Below, piece by piece: positions 46,604-59,500 of a DNA stretch of 64,000 nt. A model generated the notes under the pieces. That model ran no database searches, was not told the DNA's origin, and saw only the letters and a list, made by a program, of their open reading frames with translations. Source of the stretch: Bubalus kerabau. Its lineage: Eukaryota > Chordata > Mammalia > Artiodactyla > Bovidae. The position numbers were made by a program, and so were the translations under genes. The stretch spans positions 1,984,001-2,048,000 of the forward strand of contig NW_026577903.1 in assembly GCF_029407905.1 (NCBI RefSeq). Reading direction: 5' to 3'. Position 1 is the first letter of the stretch. Each line of letters begins with the position of its first letter.

Positions 46604-47538
46604 TTATACACCGTTTTTGTGTTTCCTGTTTAGTATTTGTTGGAGAGCTGGTTTGGTGGTGCAGAATTCTCTCAGCTTTTGCTTGTCTGAAAAGCTTTTG
46701 ATTTCTCCTTCATACTTAAATGAGATCCTTGCTGGGTACAATAATCTGGGCTGTAGGTTATTTTCTTTCATCATTTTAAGTACGTCTTGCCATTCCCTCC
46801 TTGCTTGAAGAGTTTCTATTGAAAGATCAGCTGTTATCCTTATGGCAATTCCCTTGTGTGTTATTTGTTGTTTTTCCCTTGCTGCTTTTCATATTTGTTC
46901 TTTGTGTTTGATTTTTGTTAATGTGATTAATATGTGTCTTGGGGGGTTTCGCCTTGGCTTTATCCTGTTTGGGACTCTGGGTTTCTTGGACTTGAGTGAG
47001 TATTTCCTTCCCCATTTTAGGGAAGTTTTCAACTATTATCTCCTCAAGTATTTTCTCACGGTCTTTCTTTTTGTCTTCTTCTTCTGGGACCCCTATGATT
47101 CGAATATTGTAGCGTTTAATATTGTCCTGGAGGTCTCTGAGATTGTGCTCATTTCTTTTAATTCGTTTTTCATGTATCCTCTCTGATTCATTTATTTCTA
47201 CCATTCTATCTTCGAATTCACTAATCCTATCTTCTGCCTCTGTTATTCTACTATTTGTTGCCTCCAGAGTGTTTTTAATTTCATTTATTGCATTATTCAT
47301 TATATATTGACTCTTTTTTTATTTCTTCTAGGTCCTTGTTATACCTTTCTTGCATCTTCTCAATCCTTGTCTCCAGGCTATTTATCTGTGATTCCATTTT
47401 AATTTCAAGATTTTAGATCCATTTCACTATCCTTACTCGGAATTCTTTATCAGGTAGATTCCCTATCTCTTCCTCTTTTGTTTGGTTTGGTGGGCATTTA
47501 TCCTGTTCCTTTATCTGCTGGGTATTCCTCTGTCTCAT
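46604..47538 (-). pseudogene. LINE-1 ORF1: RNA-binding chaperone, frameshifted
   Basis: The start is taken at 47,538 (MRQRNTQQIKEQDK). A coiled-coil region (SRITEAEDRISEFEDRMVE) and the RNA-recognition domain (IRIIGVPEEEDKK, ILEEIIVENFPKMGKE) are clear, as is the C-terminal part (near 46,640-46,830, with KSFSDKQKLREF) before a TAA at 46,604. ORF1p forms trimers that coat L1 RNA. The span of 935 bp is not a multiple of three. A stop follows VKWI near 47,416, the central piece (47,300-46,827) is in another frame, and the frame is lost again near 46,890. ORF1 ends ~31 bp before ORF2 starts, the normal spacing. Confidence 0.88.
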
Positions 47539-48094
47539 CTTGTTTAAATTGCTGAGTTTGGGGTGTCCTTTCTGTATTCTGGCAGTTTGTGGAGTTCTTT
47601 ACTGTGGCATTTCCTCGCTGTGTGTGGGTTTGTACAGGTGTCTTGTCAAGGTTTCCTGGTTAGGGAAGCTTGTGTCCGTGTTCTGGTGGGTGGAGCTGTA
47701 TTTCTTCTCTCTGGAGTGCAATGAAGTGTCCAGTAATGAGTTATGAGATGTTTGTGGTTTTGGGGTGACTTTGGGCAGCCTGTATCTTGAAGCTCAGGGC
47801 TGCGTTCCTTTGTTGCTGGAGAATTGGCTTGGTATGTCTTGCCCTGGAACTTGTTGGCCCTTGTGTGGTGCTTGATTTCAGTGTCGGTATGGAGGCATTT
47901 GATCAGCTCCTGTCAATTAATGTTCCTTGGAGTCAGGAGTTCCCTGGAGTCAGGGTTTGGACTTAAGCCTCCTGCTTCCAGTTATCTGTCTTACTTTTAC
48001 AGTAGTTTCAAAACTTCTCCTTCTATACAGCACCATTGATAAAACATCTACGTTAAAGAAGAAAAGTTTCTCTACTGTGAGGGCCACTCAGAAA

Positions 48095-48520
48095 GGTTCA
48101 CAGCGTTACATGGAGAAGAGAAGAGGGAGGAGGGAGTTAGAGGTGACCCAAATGAGATCAGGTGGAATCAATAGTGGAGAGAGTGGGCTGGCCAGTAGTC
48201 ACTTCCTTATGTGCACTCCACAACTGGACCGCTCAGAGATGTTCACAGAGTTATACAGAGATGAGAAGAAGGAGGAAGGAGACAGAGGTGGCCAGAAGGA
48301 TAAAAGGGGGGAATGAAAAGGAGGGAGACAGATCCAGCCAGTAATCAGTTCCCTAAGTGCTCTCCACCGTCTGGAATACACAGAAATTCACAGAGTTGGG
48401 TAGAGTAGAGAGGGGTTAGGGAGGAGACACAGGCGACCTGGTGGAGAAAAAGGAGAGTCCAAAGGGAGAGAGAGCAGTCAAGCCAGTAATCTCGCTCCCT
48501 AGTGAAAAATGGGTACTGAA
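48095..48520 (-). repeat. ~146-bp tandem repeat in LINE-1 5' UTR (about 3 units)
   Basis: The phrase ttcacag(a/c)g(a/t)t recurs at 48,096, 48,241 and 48,388 (145 and 147 bp apart), each followed by a purine-rich stretch (gagaagaaggaggaagg and similar) and then by ccagccagtaatc or a variant and a ctccctag-like end. Confidence 0.7.
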
Positions 48521-48535
48521 GATTGGGTTCTTAAA

Positions 48536-49010
48536 GGTACAAAATTGGTAACAAATACATAAAAGCAAAAATTAAAAATCTAGAGTAGAGTTTGGAATTT
48601 CAAAAATATGATGTTAAAGAAAAGAAGAAGGAAAAGAAAGAGAGAAAAAACGAACAAAGAAAAACAAACAAGGTCGCAAAAATTATCAAGAAAATACAGG
48701 TACAAAATTGATAACTAATACCAAAAAGCAAAAATTAAAAATCTAGAATAGAGTTTGGAATTTCAAAAATACAATGTTAAAAAAAAGGAAGAAGAAAACT
48801 AAAGAGAAAACAAACAAACAAAAACAAGCAATGTCGCAAAAATTATAAAGAAACTACAGGTACAAAATTGATATCAAATATCAAAAAGCATAAATTAAAA
48901 ATCTAGAGTACAGTTTGGAATTTCAAAAATACAATGTTAAAGAAAAGAAGAAAAAAAAAACAAAACAAAAAAACAAGGTCAAAAAATTATTTTATATATA
49001 TATATATGAA
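48536..49010 (-). repeat. ~160-bp A-rich tandem repeat in LINE-1 5' UTR (3 units)
   Basis: ggtacaaaattg recurs at 48,536, 48,699 and 48,859 (163 and 160 bp). Units share aaaaatctaga(g/a)ta(g/c)agtttgg and aatttcaaaaata. On the coding (minus) strand these are T-rich. Confidence 0.85.
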
Positions 49011-50565
49011 GTTTGCTGAAGAAGAAAAAAATAGGGTCTTTTTTTTGCAAAGTAATAGGTTATAAAAGTGAAAATTAAATGAACAATAGAGAACTTAAAA
49101 TTAAAAAAATTTAAAAAAAGTAAGAATGATCATAAAAATATATCTAGGACTTTCTCTGGTTTTGTTGTGAGTATCGTGGGTTCGGTTCATTTTTGGCTAG
49201 TTCCTTGGTCCGACTTATATTTCTCAAGATCTATAGGCGCCTTCCTATGTAGTCCTAGTAAACACAGGGTTTTAATCTATTGCCTGTAGCTTCCAAGGCG
49301 TTTCCCTCTGTTATAGCTTCTTTTGTTTGCTGGTCTCTTCAGTGTCTGGTTTATGCCCTGACACAAAGGGGACGGTGGAGGACACTTTTTTTTTTTTTTA
49401 GGCTCACTTGTTCAGTTGCGCTGTGGGGAGGGAGGGAGGGAGTGATGCTGCAAACAAATAACACTGGCGTGCGCTCGCAGTGCCTCAGCCACACTGGGTC
49501 TGCCCCCGCTCACGGCACGTGTAGCCTCCCTGCCCACACTGCTCGGGCTCTAGGTTGTTCCACCGGGAACAATCCGAGGCTGGCCCTGGGCTGCATGCAC
49601 CTCCCAGGTCCAAGCCACTCAGGTTCAGGCACTCGGGTAGTCCTCAGAGGCACAGACTCGGTTGGGCCTGCATTTTGTGCTCTTCCCAGGTCCGAGCAGC
49701 TCAGGTGATGAGGTGTTTGGCGAGCGCCAATGTTGTGACTTATCGCCTCCCCGCCACTCGGTTATCTGGGTGTAAAACAGGCGCACCTTCTCAGGCAGAT
49801 GTTGACCGTCCAGATCCCCAAGAAGTTTTAGTTAGCAAAGAAGCCTGCTTACAGTTTTATAGATAATGTCTCTCTGGGGCTGCGATTGCCCCCTTCCGGC
49901 TCTGGCTGCCTGTCACTGGAGGGGGAAGGTCTGCAGCCGGCTATCTCTGTTCAGTCCTTTGTTCCGTGCGCGGGCCTGGCGGTGTCTTAGGTTAGGGCTG
50001 GCTTTTTGCGTGGTAGATATCCCAGAGTCTGGTTTGCTAGCCCAAGTTATTTCGTTCAGATAGTGCTCAGGGTATTCAGGCCAGATTTTTACTCTAAGTG
50101 ATGCAGCCCGCGCTGCGCCTCCCTGCCCAGCCCCTGCTTGCTAATGGTGTGAGCAGGCGTCTGCACTGCTTCGCGGCTGGGGGAGTTACCGTAGGGCTTG
50201 CAATCTGCGAGTTTTAATTGTTTATTTATTTTTATCCCCCTTATGTTGCCCTTTGTGCTTCCAAAGCTTGGCAAAGATTTGGCAGTGAAAAGCTTTCCTG
50301 GTGTTTGGAAACTTTTCTCTTTTTAAGACTATCTTCCCGGGACGGAAATCCCTCCCTCCCTCTTTTGTCTCTTTTATTGTCTTTTATACTTTTTCCTACC
50401 TACTTTCCAAGAGTTGGGTTCTTTTCTGGGTGCCTGATGTCCTCTGGCAGCATTCATAAGTTGTATTGTGGAATTTACTCGATGTTTAAATGCTCTTTTG
50501 ATGAAATTGTTTGGGGGGGAAAGAGTTCTCCCCGTCCTACTCCTCAGCAATCTTGGCTCCTCTCT

Positions 50566-53500
50566 TGTGGAGTTTGGAGAGAGCACGCGGGATTGCTCTC
50601 CAGGCCATGCAGGAAAAGAAGGCCCTCATCTCGCGATGTCGGGGGAGTCTCGTGGTTTTTCTGGAGCTGCGGTTCCAGTGTAGGGTTTCTCACAATGTAC
50701 GACCGGGAGCTCAGGGAGCCTCTCGTGTGGTGTCAGGGAAGTCAAGTCTCCATACGAGTGGCGAGGGGGCGCACGTCATTGCTCTCGAGTCATGGTAGTG
50801 GAATCAGGGCTCAACGCAATGAAAAAGGACGCTCGAGGTCTTTCTCGGGTTGTGGCAGGAAACCCTGGGTTCCCTCGACTTGTGCCTGTGACCTCAGGTG
50901 GCTTCTCAGGGTGCCTCTGAGAAGTCAGGGATACTATGGAGCTGGGAGAGGCCTCTCGGGACTCCACTGGGTTTGCTGCAACGGAAGAGGGCCTAATCTC
51001 GAGATCAGGAAGGAACCTCAGGGTTCCTCTCCATTTCTGACTCAGATTGCAGGGTCCCTGCAGAGTTGGGACAGGAGAGTCAGGCCTCGTCTTGTGTGGA
51101 GGAATGGAACTCCGCTTGCCTCTCGAGTTGTTCAAGGAATGACAGGCCACTTGTCGAGCTGTGTGTGGAACCTGCGGTTTTTTCCAGACAATGCACGGGG
51201 GTGTCAGTGCCCCTTCGTGATGTGCTTTCATCCACAGGGTTGCCTTCGAAGTGGTGTGCGGGCATCGGGTTCTTATCAAGAGCGGACCAGGAAATCGGGG
51301 TCTTTTGGAATGCGGCACCACACACGAGGCTACGTCTCGAATTTCCTCGTGAGACGGGCCTCATGCTGAGGTGCCCCTGGAAGGTCGGGAAAGCCTTCCA
51401 GACAAAGCAGGTTAATCGACCCTACTGTCGCGATCAGGAGGGGAGAAGGGGCTCAGATGAAGTGGTGCCGGGAACCTCGGTGTTCCCCTTGAGTGAGACC
51501 GGTATGTCAGGGAACTTTTGGGGTCTCACGAAGCTTGCCAAATACTGTTTCAAACTTCAAGATGAAACATGGGACTTTTCTTGAGACGCTGTGGCAGGCA
51601 AGGGCCTCATCTTGTGATGAAGGGGAAACCACGTGGTTTTTTTCGAGTTGCGATGGGATTGTTGACTTACGACGGGGAATTCAGGCTTCCTCTTCTGTTG
51701 GCCCAGGGAAGTCCATTCTTCCATTCGAGTTGCCAGGGAGAGCTGGGTGGGAATTGCTCTCGAGTCATGGCAGGTCAAAATAGACCTCATCTAGGCTTGT
51801 GTCCAGGACCTAATGTTCCTCTCCAGGGGCGATAGGGATCACGGGGACGCATTCCAGACTCACCCAGTGAGTCAGGCCTCGGCTCGAGGGGAAGCAAAGG
51901 ATTCTGATATCCTCCTGGGTCACGATAGGTATCTCTTGGAGCCCACTGAGTGGCCTCCAGGGAGTCAAGCCTCCTGTGGAGTTGGAGAGAGGACTCGGGA
52001 TTGCTCTCCAGGCCATACAGGAAAGAAGGCCCTCAGCTCGCAATGACGGGGGCGTCTTGTGGGTTTTCTCGAGTTGGAGCGCAAGTATGAGTTTTCTCAC
52101 GAAGTACGACAGGGAGCTCAGGGAGCCTCTCGTGTGGCGCCAGGAAAGTCAGGTGTCTATGCGTGTGATGAGGAGGAGCCCATAAATGCTCTCGAGTCAT
52201 GGTAGGGAAATCGGGACTCAAGACGCGTTGAAGAAGGAGTCTCGAGGTCTTTCTCAGGTTGCGGCAGGAAACCCTGGGTTCCCTCGACTTGTACCGGTGA
52301 CCTCAGGGAGCTTCTCAGGGTGCCTCTGAGAAGTCAGGCCTACTGTGGACTTGGGAGGCGCTCTCGGAACTCCACTGGGTTTGGTGCAATGGCAAAGGTT
52401 CTCATCTCGAGTTGAGGCAGGAACCTAAGGGTTCCTCTCCATTTAAAACTCCGACCACAGGGTCCCTGAAGAGTTGGGACAGGAGAGTCAGGCCTCGTCT
52501 TGTGTGGAGGAATGGAACTCCACTTGCCTCTCGAGTTGTTCACAGGATAACAGACCATTTGTCGAGCTGTGAGTGGAACCTTCGGTTTTTTCCGTAAGAT
52601 GCATGAGGGGGTCAGTGCCCCTTCGTGTTGTGCCTTCATCCACAGGGTTGCCTTCAAAGAGGTGTCCGGACATCGGGTTCTTATCAATAGCAGAGCAGGA
52701 AATCGGGGTCTTTCAGAACGTGGCACCATCCATGAGGCTACATCTCGAATTTCTTCGTTAGACTGGTGTCATCCTGAGGTGCGCCATGAAGATCGGGAAC
52801 CCCTTCCAGACAAAGCAGGGGAATCGACCATCTTGTCGCGATCAGGAGGAGTGAAAGGGCTCAGTTGAAGTCATGCCGGGAACCTCGGTGTTCCCCTCGA
52901 GTGGGACCGGTGTGTCGGGAAACTTTTGGGGTCGCTTCAAGGGTGCCAAGTACCGTTTTGCACTTCAATACGGACTTGGGGCTTCTCTTGACACGCTGTA
53001 GAGGGCAAGGGCCTCATCTTGGGATGACGGGGGAATCACGTGGTTTTTCTCAAGGTGCGGCGGGATTCTCGAGTTACGACGGGGAATTCAGGCTTCCTCT
53101 TGTGTTGGCCCAGGGAAGTCCAATCTTCCATTCGAGTTTCGAGGGAGAGCTGGGGTTTGCTCTTGAGTCACTGCAGGGCAAAAGAGACCTCATCTAGGAT
53201 TGTGTCCAGGACCTAATATTCCTCTCCAGGGCCGACAGCGATCTCGGGGTTGCATTCCAGACGCATCCTGGGAGTCAGAGCTCGACTCAAGGGGAAGCAA
53301 AGGACCCCGCTCTCCTCTCGAGTCACCACAGGTGTCTCTTGGAGCCCACTGAGTGGCCTAAAGGGAGTCAAGCCCCCTGTGGAGTTTGGAGAGAGGACTC
53401 AGGATTGCTCTCCAGGCCATGCAGGAAAAGAAGACCCTCATCTCGCGATGACAGGGGCGTCTTGTTGGTTTTCTCGAGCTTCGGTGCCAGTGTGCGGTTT

Positions 53501-56500
53501 CTGACGAGGTGCGACGGGAAGCTCAGGGAGCCTTTCGTGTGGCACCAGGGAATTCAGGTCTCCATGCGCATGGCAAGGGGGAGAGCGTCATTGCTCTCGA
53601 GATATGATACGGGAATCGGGCCTCAAGACACGTTAAAGCAGGACTCTCAAGGTCTTTCTCGGGTTGCGGCAGGAAACCCTGGGTTCCGTCGACTTCTGCC
53701 GGTGACCTTAGGGAGCTTCTCAGGGTGCCTCTGAGAAGTCAGGCATACTGTGGATTTGGGACGGGCCTCTCGGGACTCCACTGGTTTTGTGGCAATGGAA
53801 AAGGGCCTCATCTTGAGTGGAGGCAGGAACCTCAGGCTTCCTCTCCATTTCTGACTCGGTGCGCAAGGTCCCTAGAGTTGTGACAGGAGAGTCAGGCATC
53901 GTCTTGTGTGGAGGAATGGAACTCCGCTTGCTTCTCGAGTTGTTCACGAGGTGACAGACCACTTGTGGAGCTGTGTGAGGAACCTGCGCGTTTTTCCGGA
54001 AGATGCACGGGGTGTCAGTGCCCCTACGTGTTGTGCCTTCATCCACAGGCTTGCCTTCGAAGAGGTGTCCAGGAGTCTGGTTTTGATCAAAAGTGGACCA
54101 TGGAATCGGGGTCTTTCGGCATGTAGTATGGCCCTCGAGGCTACCTCTCGAATTTCCTCGTGAGACCGGCCTCATCCTGAGGTGTGCCGGGAAGGTCGGG
54201 AATCCCTTCGAGACAAAGCAGTGGAATCGACCCTCCTATCGCGATCAGGAGAGGAGAAAGGCCTCAGATGAAGTGGTGCCGGAAACTTCAGTGTCCCCTC
54301 TAGTGAGATCGGTATATAGGGGAACTTTTGGGGTTCGCATCAAGGGTGCCAAGTACTGTTTTGCACTTCAAGACGGAATGTGAGACTTCTCTTGAGACGC
54401 TGTAGGGGGCAAGGGCCTCATCTTGCAATACGGGGAACCACGTGATTTTTCTCGAGTTGCGGCGGGTTTCTCAAATTACAACTGGAAATTCAGGCTTCCT
54501 CTTGTGTTGGCTCAGAAAGGCCAATCTTCCATTCGAGTTGCAAGGGAAAGCTAGGGGTTGCGCTTGAGTCACTGCAGGGCCAAAGAGACCTCATCTAGGC
54601 TTTTGTCCAGGACCTAAGGTTCCTCTCCAGGGGCGACAGGGATCCAGGGTTGCATTCCAGACTCACCCTCGTAGTCAGGCCTCATCTCGAGGGGAAGCAA
54701 AGGACACCGCTCTCCTCCTGAGTATCGACGGGTATCTCTTGGAGCCCACGGAGTGACCTAAAGGGAGTCAAGCCTCCTTTGGAGTTTGGAGAGAGGATTC
54801 GGGATTGCTCTTCAGGTCATGCAGGAAAGAAGGCCCTCATTTCACCATGACAGGGGCGTCTCGTGGGTTTTCTCGAGCTGCGGCGCCAGTGTGGGGTTTC
54901 TCACGAGGTACGATGGGGAGCTCAGGGAGCCTCTCATGTGGTGCCGGGGAAGTCAGATCTTCATGCGCGTGGCGAGGGGGAGCGCGTCATTTTTCTCCAG
55001 TCATGGTAGGGGAATCGGGCCTCAAGACGCGTGAAGAAGGACTCGCGAGGTTTTTCTCAGGTTACGGCAGGAAACCCTGGGTTCCGTCGACTTATGCCCG
55101 TGACCTCAGGGAGCTTTTCAGGGTGCCTCTGAGAAGTCAGGGATACTGTGCAGTTGGGAGGGGCCGCTCCGAACTCCACTGGGTTTGGTGCAGTAGAAGA
55201 GGGCCTTATCTCGAGTTGAGGCAGGAACCTCATGGTTCCTCTCCATTTCTGAATCGGATCTCAGTGTCCATGCAGAGTTGGGACAGGAGAGTCAGGCCTC
55301 GTCTTGTGTGGAGGAATTTAACTCCTCTTGCCTCTCGAGTTGTTCACGGGGTGACAGGCCACTTGTCGATCTGTATGTGGAACTTGCGGGCTTTTCCAAC
55401 GATGCAGGAGGGTGTCAGACCCCTTCGTTTTGTGCCTTCGTCCACAGGATTGCCTTCGAAGAGGTGTCCTAGCATTGGGTTCTTATCAAGAGCAGACAGG
55501 GAAATCGGGGTCTTTCGGCGTGTGGCACCAACCACAAGGCTACGTCTCGAATTTCCTCGTGAGACCGGCCTCATCCTGAGGTGCGCCGGGAAGGTCCGGA
55601 ACCCCTTCCAGACAAAGCAGGGTAATCGACCCTCCCGTCGCGATCAGGAGGGGATAAGGGGCTCAGAACAAGCGGTGCGCCGAACCTTGGTGTTCCCCTC
55701 GAGTGAGACCAGGGTGTCGGGGAACTTTTGTGCTAACATCAAGGTTGCCAATTATCGTTTTAAACTTCAAGATGGAACGTAGGGCTTCTACTGAGACGCT
55801 GTAGCTGGCAAGGGCCTCATCTTGCGATGACGGGGGAACCACGTGGTTTTCCTCGAGTTGCAGCGGGATTTTCAAATTACGACGGGGAATTCAGGTTTCC
55901 TCTTGTGTTGTCCCAGGGAAGTCCATTCTTCCATTCGAGGTGCGAGGGAGAGCAGGGGATTGCTCTCGAGTCACTTCAGGGCAAATGAGACCTCATCTAT
56001 GCTTGTGTCTAGGACCTAATGTTCCTCTCCAGGGGCGACAGGGATCTCGGGGTTGCATTCCAGACTCACCTGAGGAGTCAGGCCTGGTATATAGGGGAAG
56101 CAAAGAATTCCGCTCTCCTCTCGAGTCCCAACGGGTATCTCTTGGAGCCCACAGAGTGGCCTAAAGGGAGTCAGGCCTCCTGTGGAGTTTGAAGAGAGGC
56201 CTCGAGATTGCTCTCCAGGCCATGCAGGAAAAGAAGGCCTTCATCTCGCGATGACGGAGGCGTCTCGTGGGTTTTCTCGAGCTGGGGAGCCAGTGTGGGA
56301 TTTCTCACGAGGTATGACGGGGAGCTCAGGGAGCCTCTCGTGTGGCGCCAGGGAAGTCAAGTCTCCATGCGAGTGGCGAGGGGGAACGCGTCATTGCTCT
56401 CGAGTCATGGTAGGGGAATCGGGATTCAAGATGCGTTGAAGGAGGATTTTCGAGGTCTTTCTCGGGTTGTGTCAGGAAACCCTGTGTTCCCTCGACTTGT

Positions 56501-59500
56501 GCCGGTGACCTCAGGGAGCTTCTAAGGGTGCCTCTGAGAAGTCGCGATACTGTGGATTTGGGAGGGGTCTCTCGGGCCTCCACTGTTTTTGGTGTAATGG
56601 AAGAGGGCCTCATCTCGAGTGGAGTCAGGAACCTCAGGGTTCCTCTCCATTTCGGACTCCGATCGCAGGGTCCCTTCAGAGTTGGGACCGGAGAGTCAGG
56701 CCTCGTCTTGAGTGGAGGAATGGAACTCTGCTTGCCTCTCGAGTTGTTCATGGGATGACAGGCCTCTTGTCGAGCTGTGTGTGGAACCTGCGGCTTTTAC
56801 CGAATGATGCACGGGAGTGTCAGTGACCCTTCGTTTTGTGCCTTCGTCCACAGGGTTGCCTTCGAAGAGGTGTCCGGGCATCGGGTTCTTCTCAAGAGTG
56901 GGCCGGGAAATCGGGGTATTTCGGCATGTGACACCACCCACGACGCTACGTCTCGAATTTCCTCGTGAGACCGGTCTCATCCTGAGGTGCGCCGGGAATG
57001 TGGGGAACCCCTTCCAAACAAAGCAGGGGAATAGACCCTCCTGTCTCGAACAGGAGGGGAGAAGGTGCTCAGATGAAGTGGTGCGGGAACCTCGGTGTTC
57101 CTGTCGAGTGAGACCGGCGTGTCCGGGAACATTTGGTGTCGCATCAAGGGTGCAAAGTACCGTTTCGCACTTTAAGACGGAACGTGGTTCTTTTCTTGAG
57201 ACGCCATAGCAGCAAGGGCCTCATCTTGGGATGACGTTGGAAACACGTGGTTTTTCTCGAGTTGCGGCGGGATTCTCGAGTTACGAAGGGGATTTCTGGC
57301 TTCCTCTTGTGTTGGCCCAGGGAAGCCCAATCTTCCATTCGAGTTGCGAGGGAGAGCTGGGGGTTGCGCTCGAGTCACTGCAGGGCAAAAGAAACCTCAT
57401 CCAGGCTTGTGTCTAGGACCTAATGTTCCTCTCAAGGGATGACTGGGATCTTGGGGTTGCATTCTAGACTCACCCAGGAGTCAGGCGTCCTCTCGAGGGG
57501 AAACAAAGGACTTCTCTCTCTTCTCGAGTCGTGACGGGTATTTCTTGGAGCCCACTGAGTGGACTAAAGGGAGTCAAGCCTCCTCTGGAGTTTGGAGAGA
57601 GGACTCGGGATTGCACTCCAGGACATGCAGGAAAAGAAGGCCCTCATCTCACGATGACGGGGGGGGGTCTCGGTGGTTTTACCGAGCTGCAGCGCCTGTG
57701 TTGGTTTCTCAGGAGGTACGACGGGGAGCTCAGGGAGCCTCTTGTGTGGCGCCAGGGAAGTTAGGTCTCGATGCGTGTGGCGAGGGGGAGCGCGTCATTG
57801 CTCTCGAGTCATGGTAGGGGAATCAGGCCTCTAGACGCGTTGAAGGACTCTCAAGATCTCTCTCGGGTCTTGGCAAGAATACCTGGGTTCCCTCGACTTG
57901 TGCCGGTGACCTCAGGGAGATTCTCCGGGTGCCTCTGAGAAGTCAGGGATACTGTGGAGTTGGGAAAGACCTCTCGGGACTCCACTGGGTTTGGTGAAAT
58001 GGAAGGGGGCCTCATCTCGAGGGGAGGCAGGAACCTCAGGGTTCCTCTCCATTTCTGATTCCGATCGCAGCCCCCTGCATAGTTGGGAGAGGTGAGTCAG
58101 GCCTTGTCTTGTGTGCAGGAATGGACCTCCGCTTGCCTCTCGAGTTGTTCACTGGGTGACAGGCACTTGTTGAGCTGTATGAGTAACCTGCGGTCTTTTC
58201 CGGACGATGCACGGGGGTGTCAGTGCCCCTTCGTGTTGTGCCTTCATCCACACTATCTTCGAATAGGTGTCTGGGCATCGCGTTCTTATCAAGAGCGGAT
58301 CGGGAAATCGCGGTCTTTCGGCATGTGGCACCACCATCGAGGCTACGTCTCGAATTTCCTCGTGAGACAGCCTCATCTGAGGTGCGTGGAGAAGGTCGGG
58401 AACCCCTTGAGGACAAAGCAGGGGAATTGACCCTCCTTTCGCGATCAGGAGGGGAGAAGGGGCTCAGATGAAGTGGTGCCAGGAACCTCGGTGTTCCCCT
58501 CTAGTGCGACCCGTATGTCGGGGAACTTTTGGGGTAGCATTAAGGGTGCCAAATATCATTTCGCACTTGAAGACAGAACGTGGGACTACTCTTGAGACGC
58601 TGGAGCGGGCAAGGGCCTCATCTTGCAATGACGGGGGAACCACGTGGTTTTTCTCAAGTTGAGGCGGAATTCTCGAATTACTCCTGGGAATTCAGGCTTC
58701 CTCTTGTGTTGGCCCAGGGAGGTCCAATCTTCCATTCGGGTTGCGAGGGAAAGCTGGGGAGTGCTCTCGAGTTACTGCAGGGCAAAAGCGACCTCATCTA
58801 GCCTTGTGTTCAGGACCCAATGATCCTCTCCAAGGGCGACAGGGATCTCGGGTTTGCATTACAGACTCACCCGGGGAGTTAGGCCTCGTCTCGAGGGGAA
58901 GCAAAGGACTCGGCTATCCTCTCGAGTTGCGACGCGTATCTCTTGGAGCCCACTGAGTGGTCTAAAGGGAGTCAACCCTCCTCTTCAGTTTGGAGAGAGG
59001 ACTCGGGATTGCTCTCCAGGCCATGCAGGAAAAGAAGGCCCACATCTCGAGATGACGGGGGCGTCTCGTGGGTTTTCTCGAGCTGCGGCGCCAGTGTGGG
59101 GTTTCTCACGAGGTACGACGGGGAGTTCAGGTAGCCTCTCGTGTGGCAACAGGGAAGTCAGGTCTCCATGGGCGGGGCAAGGGGAGTGCGTCATTGCTCT
59201 CAAGGCAGGGTAGGGGAATCGGGCCTCATGACGGGTTGAAAAAGAACTCTCGATGTCTTTCTAGGGTTGCGGCAGGAAACCCTGGATTCCCTTGACTTGT
59301 GCCGGTGACCTCAGGGAGCATCTCAGGGTGCCTCTGAAAAGTCAGGGATACTGTGGATTTGGGAGAGGCCTCTCGGGACTCCTCTGGGTTTGGTGCAATG
59401 GAAGTGGGCCTCATCTCGAGTTGAGGCAGGAACCTCAGGGTTCTGCTCCTGACTTCCTGGAGGCCGGATCTGACTCAGATCGCAGGGTCCCTGTTGAGTT

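Larger units (their letters stand above)
42413..50565 (-). mobile_element. Full-length ruminant LINE-1 (L1-BT type), 8.15 kb, coding-defective
   Basis: On the minus strand the element starts gaggagccaagattgctgag, the bovine counterpart of the conserved L1 5' end (gaggagccaagatggc), and ends in poly(A) (poly-T on the plus strand at 42,413). A long 5' UTR with tandem repeats (50,565 to 47,539), ORF1 (47,538-46,604), a ~31-bp gap, ORF2 (46,572-42,856) and a 3' UTR of about 440 bp follow in order. It is therefore not 5'-truncated, unlike most L1 copies. Stops and frameshifts in both ORFs make it inactive. It inserted into satellite I in antisense orientation to the provirus. Confidence 0.93.
47539..50565 (-). 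promoter_or_regulatory. LINE-1 5' UTR (internal promoter region)
   Basis: About 3.0 kb upstream of ORF1, holding a GC-rich part near the 5' end (49,400-50,200) and two tandem-repeat blocks. The first ~35 bases contain ccaagattgc, the place of the YY1-type site in human L1. This unusually long UTR accounts for the 8.15-kb length. Confidence 0.75.

Noticed and set aside
50218..51369. 383-codon open frame
   Set aside because: It runs across the LINE-1/satellite boundary at 50,566, so it cannot be one gene. The satellite part repeats in every monomer.
53050..53170. CENP-B-box-like word in satellite I (ttcgagtttcgaggga; usual form ttcgagttgcgaggga)
   Set aside because: It lacks the CGGG core and the fixed A of the CENP-B box. 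No better match was found by eye on either strand, though a pattern search would be needed to be certain.
54805..55782. 325-codon open frame in satellite I
   Set aside because: The same phase gives shorter frames in all other monomers with stops at varied places. It reflects low stop density in GC-rich satellite, not coding.
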